From NCBI RefSeq assembly GCF_042660705.1, contig NZ_JBHSUQ010000001.1: a stretch of DNA of 64,000 bases; one strand, given 5' to 3'. Position numbers and translations under genes: made by a program. This document shows positions 1 through 8,816 of this stretch, piece after piece. The notes below the pieces were generated by a model. That model was not told the origin of the DNA. It saw nothing but the letters and a program-made list of their open reading frames with translations, and did no database searches. Within the stretch, counting starts at the first letter, position 1. Every line of letters starts with the position of its first letter. This DNA comes from Undibacterium_A arcticum. GTDB lineage: Bacteria; Pseudomonadota; Gammaproteobacteria; Burkholderiales; Burkholderiaceae_D.

Positions 1-150
1 CGGCGCCACCGGGTCGTCGAGTTTCACGACCCTGGCGTTGGGGCAGGGCAGATCGCTGTATGTGATCTTGCCGTTCGCTTCGCATTTGTAGGCGGCCGAC
101 GCAGGAATGGCGAACGCGGCGAGCAGGGATAGCAGCAGGAGGTAGCGCAT
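1..150 (-). CDS. DUF4124-like secreted protein, N-terminal part
   Basis: The gene starts at position 150 and runs off the left edge, leaving 50 codons. The first 20 residues form a clear signal peptide (MRYLLLLSLLAAFAIPASAA), so the product is exported. The mature start YKCEANGKITYSDLPCP matches the opening of the DUF4124 domain, a small Cys-containing fold common in secreted proteins of Burkholderiales. The function of this domain is unknown. The gene ends outside the window, so any C-terminal domain is unseen. It lies 26 bp upstream of the next minus-strand stop codon and may be unrelated to it. Confidence 0.7.
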   Translation of the reverse strand, partial: MRYLLLLSLLAAFAIPASAAYKCEANGKITYSDLPCPNARVVKLDDPVAP

Positions 151-176
151 GGATTTCCGATATGGGGGGAGCGGTA

Positions 177-1583
177 TTAGACGACTTTGCCCGGATTCAT
201 TAAATTCAAGGGATCGATCGCCTGTTTGATGCTTTGCATCAGCGCCATCTCGACTGCCGATTTGTAGTCGCGAATTTCCTTGCGTTTCAGCGCGCCGACC
301 CCGTGCTCGGCCGAGATCGAACCGCCGTAACGGTTCGCGCTGTCATGTACCACCCGGTTGACGGCGGCTTGCTGCGCGATGAACGCGTCGGCCGAATCGC
401 CGGCCGGCGGCGACACGTTGTAATGCAGATTGCCGTCGCCGAGATGGCCGAAAGTGACCATGCGGCAGCCGGGGAATTGCTGCTGCAACTGCACGTCGGT
501 GGATTGAATGAATTGTCCGATGCTGGAAATCGGCACCGAAATATCGTGCTTGATATTCTTGCCCTCTTCGGCCTGCGCCAGCGGAATGTGCTCACGCAGA
601 TTCCATAATGCCTTCGATTGCGCAATCGAGGCGGCGACAATTGCATCCTGAATGATTCCGGCTTCCAGCGCATCGCCGATGAACGCTTCCAGTAACGCTA
701 CCGCATGCTCTTCCGATTCATTATCCGACAGTTCGAGCAGCACATATTGCGCATGATCCTGTGCGAACGGCGGCCGCATCTGCGGATAGTGCTTCGAAAC
801 CAGTTGCAGGCAGAAATCAGACATCAGCTCGAAACCGGTCAAGCCGGCGCCGCAGTGGTTTTGCGTCATGGTCAGCAATCGCAGTGCATCTTCCGGGGTC
901 TGCATCGCCGCCAGCGCGGTCAGTTGCGCCTTCGGCTGCGGAAACAGTTTCAGCACGGCGGCGGTAATGATGCCGAGCGTACCTTCCGCACCGATGAAAA
1001 GGTCGCGCAAATCGTAGCCGGTATTGTCCTTGCGCAGTCCGCGCAGGCTGCTCCAGATCTCGCCTTGCGGTGTGACGACTTCAAGTCCCAGGCATAGTTC
1101 GCGTGCGTTGCCGTAGCGCAGTACGCCGGTACCGCCGGCATTGGTGGCAAGATTGCCGCCGATAGTGCAGCTGCCCTCCGCTGCCAGTGACAGCGGGAAC
1201 AGTCGCGCCGCTTCGGCTGCTGCGTTCTGGATATTTTCCAGGATGCAGCCCGCTTCCGCGGTCATCGTATTGTTGACGGTATCGATCGCGCGAATCCGGT
1301 TCAAGCGTACCAGCGACATCACTATCGCAGTTCCGCTGTCATCCGGCACGCTGCCCAGCACCAGGCCGGTATTGCCGCCTTGTGGCACGACTGGCACCCT
1401 GAACTGGTTGCACAGCCGGACGATGGCGGCCACTTCTTCGGTGTTGGCCGGCTTGACAACCGCCAGTGCGTTGCCGCTGAAGCGGCGGCGCCAGTCGATC
1501 AGATAGGACGCCATATCGGCGTCGTCGGTCACTACATAGTCGGCGCCGATCGCGCTACGGCAGAGGTCGAGAAATGTGGTCAT
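177..1583 (-). CDS. FAD-binding oxidase / D-2-hydroxyacid dehydrogenase (GlcD family)
   Basis: This 468-residue protein belongs to the FAD-binding oxidase/transferase type 4 family, which includes D-lactate, glycolate (GlcD) and D-2-hydroxyglutarate dehydrogenases. The PCMH-type FAD domain occupies about residues 37-215 and shows the pyrophosphate-binding loop PQGGNTGL at 67-74. The C-terminal half has the family signatures GHLGDGNLHYN and SAEHGVG (near residue 425), which line the active site and metal site. Length is normal. It is likely cytoplasmic or membrane-associated and oxidises a D-2-hydroxyacid; the exact substrate cannot be told from sequence. It is the last gene of a wrbA / DUF2069 / oxidase operon and overlaps the upstream stop by 4 bp, implying translational coupling. 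Confidence 0.85.
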   Translation of the reverse strand: MTTFLDLCRSAIGADYVVTDDADMASYLIDWRRRFSGNALAVVKPANTEEVAAIVRLCNQFRVPVVPQGGNTGLVLGSVPDDSGTAIVMSLVRLNRIRAIDTVNNTMTAEAGCILENIQNAAAEAARLFPLSLAAEGSCTIGGNLATNAGGTGVLRYGNARELCLGLEVVTPQGEIWSSLRGLRKDNTGYDLRDLFIGAEGTLGIITAAVLKLFPQPKAQLTALAAMQTPEDALRLLTMTQNHCGAGLTGFELMSDFCLQLVSKHYPQMRPPFAQDHAQYVLLELSDNESEEHAVALLEAFIGDALEAGIIQDAIVAASIAQSKALWNLREHIPLAQAEEGKNIKHDISVPISSIGQFIQSTDVQLQQQFPGCRMVTFGHLGDGNLHYNVSPPAGDSADAFIAQQAAVNRVVHDSANRYGGSISAEHGVGALKRKEIRDYKSAVEMALMQSIKQAIDPLNLMNPGKVV

Positions 1584-1978
1584 TTTGAGGCTTTTTCTAT
1601 CACTTTTTTGGCCAGTTTTTTGGCCGCTTGTTTATAAGGCCGCAGATAATAAATCGTGCAGAAAAAATAGATGCAGACTAGCGCCACTTCGACCCAGCCG
1701 AGTATCGCAGACAGATGATCGCGATCGCTAGTGCCACGCACGATGCCTTCGGTGAAGTAAATCAGGATCAGCATCGACGACCACTGCATGGTGTAGACAT
1801 CGCGCTTGATGACGCCGCGCAGCGGTACCAGCAGGGGCAGGACCTTCAGCACCATCCACGAGCCGCCAGGCCGCAGCGGCGCTAAGAACGTTTCCCATGC
1901 AATGCACAGCGTGATTAGCGTCAGCAGGCTGACGATTGCGCCGACATGAAAAAATTTTTGCGTTGAGGATTGCATCAT
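1580..1978 (-). CDS. DUF2069 integral membrane protein
   Basis: A 132-residue membrane protein with about four hydrophobic segments (around residues 12-30, 40-55, 66-80 and 92-110) and a Lys-rich cytoplasmic tail (KQAAKKLAKKVIEKASK). The pattern, including PLRGVIKRDVYTMQWSS, fits the DUF2069 family found in beta- and gammaproteobacteria, often next to wrbA. No activity is known. It overlaps wrbA upstream (ATG inside the wrbA stop region, 1975-1978) and the FAD oxidase downstream (1580-1583), so the three genes form one translationally coupled operon. Two consecutive Met codons open the frame; either may be used. Confidence 0.85.
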   Translation of the reverse strand: MMQSSTQKFFHVGAIVSLLTLITLCIAWETFLAPLRPGGSWMVLKVLPLLVPLRGVIKRDVYTMQWSSMLILIYFTEGIVRGTSDRDHLSAILGWVEVALVCIYFFCTIYYLRPYKQAAKKLAKKVIEKASK

Positions 1979-2583
1979 TTACCTTGCAGTTTGCGGGCCG
2001 ACTCGGCCAGTCGCCGTCCCAGCGCCAGCGCCAGCTGCTTTTCGTCTTCCGACAGCGGCTTGTTGCCGTCGAGTCCGGCCCAATGGCTGGCGCCGTAGGG
2101 ACTACCACCGGTCGCGGTGGTCATCAGTTGCGGCAGGGTGTATGGCAAACCGAGCAGCAACATGCCGTGATGCAGCAGCGGGATCATCATCGACAGCAGC
2201 GTGGTCTCTTGGCCGCCGTGCAGGCTGCCGGTAGAGGTAAACACGCAGGCCGGTTTGCCGGCCAGAGTACCGGACAGCCAGTCCGTCGCGGTGCCATCCC
2301 AGAAATATTTCATTGCCGATGCCATGTTGCCGAAGCGGGTCGGCGACCCCAGCGCGAGTCCGGCGCATTCCTTTAAGTCTTGCAGTTCGACATAAGGCGC
2401 GCCTTGCGGCGGGATATCCGATTCGGTCTGTTCTGCCACGTTGGAGACGGCGGGAACGGTACGGAGTCTGGCATCGCAGCCGGCGACGCTTTCGATTCCT
2501 TGGGCGATCAATTCGGCCAGTTTGCGGGTTGCGCCATGGCGCGAGTAAAACAAAACGAGAATAGTCAGATTGGATCGGTTCAT
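1975..2583 (-). CDS. wrbA: NAD(P)H:quinone oxidoreductase WrbA
   Basis: WrbA is a flavodoxin-like FMN enzyme that reduces quinones by two electrons with NAD(P)H. The start at 2583 gives a 202-residue protein, close to the usual 198; the frame stays open further upstream but that stretch is not family-like. The phosphate-binding loop YSRHGATRKLA follows the first beta strand (residues 9-20), and later signatures GSPTRFGNMASAMKYFWDGT and FTSTGSLHGGQETTLLS are typical. The start overlaps no other gene; the 147-bp space before the divergent YihY gene must hold both promoters. It heads the operon with DUF2069 and the FAD oxidase. Confidence 0.92.
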   Translation of the reverse strand: MNRSNLTILVLFYSRHGATRKLAELIAQGIESVAGCDARLRTVPAVSNVAEQTESDIPPQGAPYVELQDLKECAGLALGSPTRFGNMASAMKYFWDGTATDWLSGTLAGKPACVFTSTGSLHGGQETTLLSMMIPLLHHGMLLLGLPYTLPQLMTTATGGSPYGASHWAGLDGNKPLSEDEKQLALALGRRLAESARKLQGK

Positions 2584-2730
2584 GCTTGGTATTATAGGGT
2601 GCTTTTTTGGCATGGAAAATAGAAGGCGCGGACAAACTTGCACCTGTCGCGGCCGCTTTGATCGTTTTCCTGCTGCCCGTACATGATTACCGTGACCGCT
2701 GATTCTTCCGCTGCCGTATAGTCCTCTTCC

Positions 2731-3990
2731 ATGTCCTCTTCCCATTTAGCACTGTTGCGTGGCCTGTCGTGGCCTGATGTGCGCAATCTGTTTCGGTTCG
2801 CCTTGCGTCGGCTGGAGGAGGAGCGCCTGCCGCAGGTTGCGGGCAGCCTGACGTTCACGGCGGTGCTGGCACTGGTGCCGATCCTGACCATTGCGCTGGC
2901 GATCTTCACCACTTTTCCGCTGTTCAATACCTTCCGCACCTCGCTCGAAGCGTATTTCACCCAGAGCCTGATGCCGAAGGCAGTTGCCAACACGGTACTC
3001 GGTTATTTGACGCTGTTCGCGACCAAGGCGACGCGCTTGTCTGCGGTCGGCGCGATCGCGCTGATCGTGACCGCGATTGCGATGATGGCGATGATCGAGC
3101 GCGCCTTCAATCAGATCTGGCGCGTCCGAACGGCGCGCCCGTTCGCGCAGCGGATGCTGGTGTATTGGGCCATCATCACCCTGGGGCCGCTGCTGATCGG
3201 CGTCTCGATCAGCCTGACCTCCTACCTGTTTGCCGCGACCAGCGGCGTCGTCAGCAGCGTGCCCTTGATCGGGGCGATGTTTACACTGCGATCTCGATTC
3301 TGTTGACCACCGGCGCCTTTACCTTGCTGTACGTGACGGTGCCAAACCGGCTGGTCGATTGGCGGGATGCGGCGTGGGGCGGGCTGCTGGCGGCACTCGC
3401 CTTTGAAGTGGCGAAACGGCTGTTTGCCATCTTTATTGCGCGCTTCCCGACCTATACGATGATTTACGGGGCGTTGGCTGCGATGCCGATTTTTCTGGTG
3501 TGGATATATTTGTCTTGGCTGATCACGCTGGTCGGCGCGGTGCTGGCGGCGGCCTTGCCGATCGTCAAATATGAGCGCTGGTGGCATGTGCCGGCGCCCG
3601 GCAGCGTGTTTGTCGATGCGATGTCGATTATCCGCGTGTTGTATCAGGCACGTACGTTCGACGCCACCGCGGCGGTTGACGCTGCAATGATACGGAGTCG
3701 GACCCGGCTCGGTTTCGACGAGATTGAAAGCTTGCTGCAAAACATGCTGGACGCCGGTTGGGTGGGACGGATCAAGGCCGAGGCGCCGCGCCGCATCAAG
3801 TTTCGCAAACGTCGATCCGACGAAGTGGATCGCTGGACCCTGCTGGCCAATCCCGAGCAATTGAAACTGGCCGATGTGTACCGGCTGTTCGTATTCAAGA
3901 CATCGGGTAAATGCGCTGGCGAGACGGGTCGAAACGGCCGTCGAACGGGGATTGAACGAAACACTGGCCGCGCACTTCAATGTCGAGTGA
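2731..3990 (+). CDS. YihY/UPF0761 family inner-membrane protein (two frameshifts as read)
   Basis: The translation matches the YihY family (formerly called RNase BN, a misnomer): about six membrane helices with family blocks such as VAGSLTFTAVLALVP and GALAAMPIFLVWIYLSW, then a cytoplasmic C-terminal winged-helix-like region. The frame is lost near 3280-3292 and resumes one base off at a block reading TAISILLTTGAFTLLYV. It shifts again near 3895-3905, after which the last codons read VNALARRVETAVERGLNETL and stop at 3988-3990. With both shifts repaired the protein is about 420 residues, a normal length. The role of the family is unclear. Both breaks look like single-base indels and may be sequencing errors rather than decay. 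Confidence 0.8.
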
Positions 3991-4092
3991 CATGGCGCCG
4001 CCAATACAGATCAGCACTCCACTGGGGGCCTGTCGGGCTTAGGAAATCGAAGCGAGTTGTGGCCGAGCGAGGGCAGATTTTTCCGCTTTTGC

Positions 4093-4128
4093 AGCGTCAA
4101 TAGCGTCAATGGCTTCAATAGCTTCAAT
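4093..4128. repeat. 9-bp tandem repeat, four copies
   Basis: Four consecutive 9-bp units with consensus (A/G)GC(G/T)TCAAT occupy the gap between the YihY gene and the diguanylate cyclase gene. The first two units are identical and the last two differ by one or two bases. No gene is supported in the 232-bp gap. Confidence 0.7.
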
Positions 4129-4222
4129 AGCGAACAATTGACCAAACAAGCGGTGACAGTGAATCGCTCGGGTGTTGCTAGCCGATTTTCCGGGGGCGCC
4201 GAGCCCTGAGTCCGACAGGCTC

Positions 4223-5837
4223 CTAGCCTGCAATAACCCGGTTCTTGCCGGCCTTTTTGGCCTGGTACAGTGCCTGGTCGGCACGGCTGACCACCGATGC
4301 CTGGTCCTCGTTCGGCGCGCGCAAGGCGACGCCGGCACTGAAGGTGATCAGCACGCGTTCGTTCTGATGCATGAAAAAATGCCTGGTTAGCGCCCGTTGC
4401 ACGCGGATCAGAGTCTGGGTGGCATCTTCCAGGCCGGTTTCGGGCAGCAGGATCAGGAATTCTTCCCCACCGAAACGCGCGATCACATCCATCGAGCGCA
4501 GCGTATCCTTGACTACCCGCACCAGATGCACCAGCGCTTCATCGCCGACCAGATGACCCATCGTGTCATTCAGACGCTTGAAATTATCCAGGTCGAGCAG
4601 GGCCACACATAAGGTACTGCCGCGACGATCGGCGCGTGCCGCCTCGCGTGCGTAGACTTCGTCGAGGCCGCGCCGGTTCAGGCTGCCGGTCAGCTGGTCT
4701 TCGCGCACCAGTTCACTCAGATGTCTGAGCTTGGCTTCCAGCTCATGGATCCGGTTTTCTGCGTCCTGCACCTCCTGTCGTGCGGAGATCATCTTGTCGC
4801 GCGACCGCAGCGCTTCAGTTTGCACAATGCGGGTCTCGCGCAGCACTTCGTGCAGGATATGGTTGAGATCGGTGACGTTGTCAGCCTGGCTCATCTTTGT
4901 GTGTAATTGTCGATTTTTTGATGATAGTCGCCGGTACTCTCCGCGACACTATTCAGTCGGTCGATGAAGGTCATCATCATGTGTTTGACCGTGACTTTGG
5001 CTTCCGACAGGCTGTGTTTCAGCAATCCCTGCTTGTAGATCACTTCCTTCAGACTGCGGGTCGCATCTTCCAGCGCGCGATGATCGAGCGGACCGGAAAT
5101 CAGCTTTTGCACCACCGCGATCTGGCCATGCAACCAGCTGTCGTCTTCCAGTAGTTCGCTGACATTGTCCAGCAATAGCTTGAACAAGCGGAACAGCATT
5201 TCCTGCTGCTCGCCCGAATCGCCGGTTTTTAACTCGATCTGATAACACAGCCGTTTCAGGCGCGACGCAATCTCGTTCAGCGCCTCGTCACTCTGCGCGG
5301 TCTTGACGGCTGAACCGAGCGATTCCGATTCGGTCGCCAGCTCCGGCGCGTCTTGCAGCAACGACGCAATCGCGAACGTCAGCGCGCGTGCCAGCAATTC
5401 GCGCAACATGCGCGTTTGATGGCCGTCGACCGGCAGCGCACTGACTATCTCGATGACCGTGGTTTTCCTCAAATACTTATCGATGACTTCGCTCAGGCCC
5501 TTGCCGTAATCCTGCCAATTGCGGGTATCGGCTGCCCGATGAAAACGCTGGCCAAGTTCGGCGATCTCGCCCTGGCCGTGGCGCAGATTGGCTGCGAAAT
5601 TGGTCAGCACTGTGAGTGCGCCGTCGTCGGCTGGGCGGATGACGACTTCCGCAGCTGCGGTCGATCCTGCGATGCTGTTGCCGGGAGTGGTAATGCCGGC
5701 GACTTCATTGAAGATTTCGCGATAGGCGTCGGGCGTCGGTGCTATGCGCCGTGTTGCCAACCGTCGAAATGCTTCGCGCGCGATGTCGGCGGGATTCTGC
5801 GGCGGCGGGGAGAATGAATTTCTGGTTTATTGTGCAT
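4223..5837 (-). CDS. Diguanylate cyclase, N-terminal alpha-helical sensor plus GGDEF (frameshifted as read)
   Basis: Two adjacent frames make up one typical Burkholderiales GGDEF protein. The upstream part (to 4891) is a helical domain of about 290 residues that begins ATRRIAPTPDAYREIFNEVAG. The downstream part (4894 to 4223) has a coiled linker and a complete GGDEF domain with DLDNFKRLNDTMGH and the active-site motif GGEEF, so it should make cyclic di-GMP from GTP. At the junction the first frame ends in ATGA; adding one A to the AAA run would fuse the parts as YTQK-MSQADN. The start is also displaced: an ATG at 5837 opens MHNKPEIHSP in another frame and shifts into NPADIAREAFRRL around 5806-5818. 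As read, the GGDEF half could also be translated by ATGA coupling. Confidence 0.8.
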
Positions 5838-6144
5838 GGCCTGACCATCCGGAACCGACTTGGCTCGTATCATGCCCCATGGTATCGGAGATATCTTTAT
5901 GTCAAGACGGAGATTAACGGCAGGAAATATACTTACTTTAGCGTTTGGTCGGAATATTTATGTGACGAATTCAGACGGAAGTCGGGTGGGAGAAAAACCC
6001 GGATCGAGTATTCGGGCGCAATAGTGTAATAGTCACATGCAATATTGGCGGAGTATATAGTCAATTCCTTCTGTTTATATGCGCAATCCTATGTCTTGCC
6101 ATGGAGTATATTTTAAAGTTGGATTTGCGGCGGCAATGCGCGTG
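5838..6144. other. 307-bp intergenic region with two ATACTCC motifs
   Basis: This AT-rich gap lies between the response-regulator stop and the diguanylate cyclase start, both on the minus strand. It carries no gene I can support. It holds two copies of the recurrent motif (ATACTCC on the minus strand, at 6050-6056 and 6103-6109), each followed on the plus strand by an AT-rich run. The promoter of the cyclase gene must be here, but no good -35/-10 pair stands out. Confidence 0.5.
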
Positions 6145-6798
6145 TCAGGATAGATCAATCAGCTGATTCTTGATCGCATAATGGGTGAGCTCAGCGCTGT
6201 TCTGCAGTTTCATTTTTACCAGTAAGCGCGAGCGGTATTCGCTGACTGTCTTGACCGACAGCGACAACTCCTGCGCGATCGCGCTGATGGTTTTGCCGGA
6301 CGCGATCATCACCAGGGTCTGATATTCACGGTCCGACAGCGTATCGTGCAACAGGATTTCGTGATCTTCGCCGATCTGCTGTGCCAGCGTCTGCGCCAGC
6401 GTCGGACTGATATATTTTAGGCCCTTTGCCACCTGCCGGATCGCATTGACCAGTTCGTTCGGTGCACTTTGTTTGTTCAGGTAACCCGCGGCGCCGGCTC
6501 TCAGCGAGCGGATCGCATATTGCTCTTCGCGATGCATCGACAGCATCAGCACGGCCACTTGCGGCATTTCCTTCTTGATCTGCTTGAGCACCTCGATGCC
6601 GCTGCGGTCCGGCATCGAAATATCGAGCAGCAGGACGTGGCAGTCGTTGCTGCGCACCAGTTTGATCGCATCGAGTCCATTGTCGGCTTCGCCTGCCACC
6701 ACGATATCGGGCGTGTCAGCCAGAATCTGCTTCAGCCCCTCGCGCACGATGGCGTGATCGTCGGCGATGAGGACCCGGATGTTGGTATTTTCTGTCAT
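6145..6798 (-). CDS. NarL/LuxR-family response regulator
   Basis: A 217-residue two-domain regulator. The receiver domain (about 7-122) has the acidic pocket DD at 13-14, the phospho-acceptor Asp59 in LLLDISMPD and the conserved Lys109 in YLNKQ. The LuxR-type helix-turn-helix lies at about 154-198 (LSDREYQTLVMIASGKTISAI then VKTVSEYRSRLLVKM). It is encoded 34 bp downstream of the PAS-containing histidine kinase on the same strand, so the two almost surely form a cognate pair transcribed together. Target genes are unknown. Confidence 0.92.
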   Translation of the reverse strand: MTENTNIRVLIADDHAIVREGLKQILADTPDIVVAGEADNGLDAIKLVRSNDCHVLLLDISMPDRSGIEVLKQIKKEMPQVAVLMLSMHREEQYAIRSLRAGAAGYLNKQSAPNELVNAIRQVAKGLKYISPTLAQTLAQQIGEDHEILLHDTLSDREYQTLVMIASGKTISAIAQELSLSVKTVSEYRSRLLVKMKLQNSAELTHYAIKNQLIDLS

Positions 6799-6832
6799 GA
6801 GATCATTTGAAATAATTCGTTCGTCGCGCCGT

Positions 6833-8527
6833 TCAGTCTGCCGAAAGCGGCAATTCGACGGTGACCACGCTGCCGCCGCCGGCCACCGGACCGACCGTCA
6901 GTTCACCACCCATCGCCTGAGCCCGCTCCACCATGCCGCGGATGCCGAAGGATTGGGATTTTAAGCAGTCTGCAGCGGCGATACCCACGCCATTGTCGGC
7001 GATTTTCAGGGTCACGCCGGCATCGTGTCGGATCAGGTTCACACCGACGCGGCTCGCCTGTGCGTGTTTTGCAATATTGGTCATGGCCTCTTGGAAAATG
7101 CGGAAGATCGCCGTCGCCTGGTCTGGGTGCAGCTCGATCTCGCTCACATTGGCCGAAAACTGACAGGGGAACCCGAGCTGCTTTTCCGATTCCCTGGTCT
7201 GCCAGTCGAGTGCGGCCACTACGCCAAAATCGAGGATGCTCGGTCGCAGATCGCGCGCGATCATATGGGCTGAATCGATGGTGCGATCAACTAGCAATTC
7301 GACATAGGCGGTCTTGTCCCGTAGCACGGGATTGTTGGCCGGCAATCGATTGGTCAGCAGCGACAGGGCCATCTTGATCGCGGTCAGGTTGCCGCCGATA
7401 TCGTCGTGAATTTCCCGTGCGATGCGGGTCCGCTCCTGCTCTTTGACGCGGTCGACATGGGCTGACAGTTCAGCCAGTCGGGCGCGCGACTGCTTGATCT
7501 CCGATTCTTCCAGTTTGCTCTGGGTGATATTGGACATGATGCCCTCCCATTGCACGCCACCGTTCTTCGCGATGCGCGGGGTGGAGCGTAGATTGATCCA
7601 TTTCACATCCCGCCACGCATCGATCCAGATCCGGCCCTCCCAGTTCCAGCTCTTCAGTTCAGCCGCGGAAGCCGCCATCGATTCCAGATACGATGGCCGG
7701 TCTATCGGCAAGATCAGCTCCACAAATTGCGACGGGACGCTACGCAGATGTTCCGACGTGATGCCGAGCAGCGCCCGGCAACCGTCGCCCAGATAAGGGA
7801 AGGAAGTCTGACCATCCGGCCGCCAAACGAACTGATACACCAGACCCGGTGTGTTAGACACGATCGCGTGGAAACGTGATTCGCTGATGCCAAGTGCTTC
7901 GGCCGACGCATGCTGGGTGCTGACGTCGTTACCGATCAGGACGAAGGTTGCTGCGCCCCCGGTCTCTGGCGCGGCGCAATGAAACAAGCGGCATTGCAAC
8001 GGATAGCTGCTGCCGTCCTTGCGGACATGGATGGTATCGAGCGTCGCCTGTGCCGTATCGCCGGTGCGCAGGGGCTGCAACAACGCCGCCAGCGCGTCGA
8101 GATCCAAGCCGCTGGCAATCTGTACGGGCGTCATGGCGGCCAACTCGGCCTCGCTGTATTGCAGATTATCGCGCGCGGCTTGGTTGGTTTCGATAAAACC
8201 CAGCGTGTCCGCGTCAATATAGATTTCGTTGAACGCGCCGCGCATGATCGCGGCCAGGCATTGCAGTTGCATCATGTTGTCGATTTGCTGTTGATGCACA
8301 ATGGCGTCGGACCGGCGAAAAGTTGGCTCACGCGGAGCAGGAGCGGGGGCGTTTTGCCGCTCAAAATTATAACCACGTTTGTCATCGTATTTATGCCGGA
8401 TCGCGGATACATTTTTTGCGCCATTCGGCGCCGACAAATACAAGCACCACGTGGGGGGCCAATCAGCGTATCGGGTCGGCCCGGCCAACAGATATCTATT
8501 CGAGCCCATCAAAAACAAAATACTCAT
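6833..8527 (-). CDS. PAS-domain sensor histidine kinase (HisKA_3 type)
   Basis: The protein contains two PAS-like regions (about residues 95-205 and 215-335), a HisKA_3 dimerisation domain with the phospho-accepting His374 in AREIHDDIGG, and a C-terminal HATPase_c domain with DNGVGI and FGIRGMVERA. There are no clear membrane helices in the PAS-kinase part, so sensing is probably cytoplasmic; the PAS domains could bind a cofactor. The start is uncertain: the ATG at 8527 gives 564 residues, but the first 80 or so look atypical and an internal start near Met85 is possible. The kinase lies directly upstream of its response regulator. A perfect FNR-type box lies 59 bp upstream of the ATG at 8527. 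Confidence 0.88.
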   Translation of the reverse strand: MSILFLMGSNRYLLAGPTRYADWPPTWCLYLSAPNGAKNVSAIRHKYDDKRGYNFERQNAPAPAPREPTFRRSDAIVHQQQIDNMMQLQCLAAIMRGAFNEIYIDADTLGFIETNQAARDNLQYSEAELAAMTPVQIASGLDLDALAALLQPLRTGDTAQATLDTIHVRKDGSSYPLQCRLFHCAAPETGGAATFVLIGNDVSTQHASAEALGISESRFHAIVSNTPGLVYQFVWRPDGQTSFPYLGDGCRALLGITSEHLRSVPSQFVELILPIDRPSYLESMAASAAELKSWNWEGRIWIDAWRDVKWINLRSTPRIAKNGGVQWEGIMSNITQSKLEESEIKQSRARLAELSAHVDRVKEQERTRIAREIHDDIGGNLTAIKMALSLLTNRLPANNPVLRDKTAYVELLVDRTIDSAHMIARDLRPSILDFGVVAALDWQTRESEKQLGFPCQFSANVSEIELHPDQATAIFRIFQEAMTNIAKHAQASRVGVNLIRHDAGVTLKIADNGVGIAAADCLKSQSFGIRGMVERAQAMGGELTVGPVAGGGSVVTVELPLSAD

Positions 8528-8585
8528 GGTGATGCGCTAACAATGCGCAATAAAGTACATGGAAATTGATGGATACTCCTATAAA

Positions 8586-8605
8586 TGTTTGATAATTATC
8601 AAACA
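8586..8605. promoter_or_regulatory. Perfect 20-bp palindrome containing a consensus FNR/ANR box
   Basis: The sequence TGTTTGATAATTATCAAACA is a perfect inverted repeat. Its centre (8589-8602) is TTGAT-AATT-ATCAA, which matches the FNR half-site consensus at all ten fixed bases. It lies between the kinase gene (minus) and the zinc-ribbon gene (plus). The box centre is 68 bp from the kinase ATG at 8527 and about 220 bp from the plus-strand start. A plus-strand A/T-rich -10-like segment follows at 8621-8630. Which gene it controls is not settled by position. Confidence 0.6.
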
Positions 8606-8755
8606 CAGTCATGGCCGTGGGATAAAAAATTCGCGGGGTATGTCGGATCAAAGAGCGCAGTAAAATTGGCCAGCCTGGCACCGACATTGGTCATCTTTAC
8701 CAACCAGTGCATGCGGAGCCTGCGCATAGTGACAATTCGGCGCAATGACGTTACA

Positions 8756-8783
8756 TTGAGACAATAACTAAACACGCCATAAT
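8756..8783 (+). promoter_or_regulatory. Sigma-70-like promoter for the zinc-ribbon gene
   Basis: A -35 element TTGAGA (8756-8761) and a -10 element CATAAT (8778-8783) are separated by 16 bp. The predicted start near 8790 gives a short leader to the TTG start at 8817, with GGGAG as ribosome-binding site. Confidence 0.6.
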
Positions 8784-8816
8784 GCAGCGCAAGCATACCA
8801 ATCCTGGGAGTCGATT

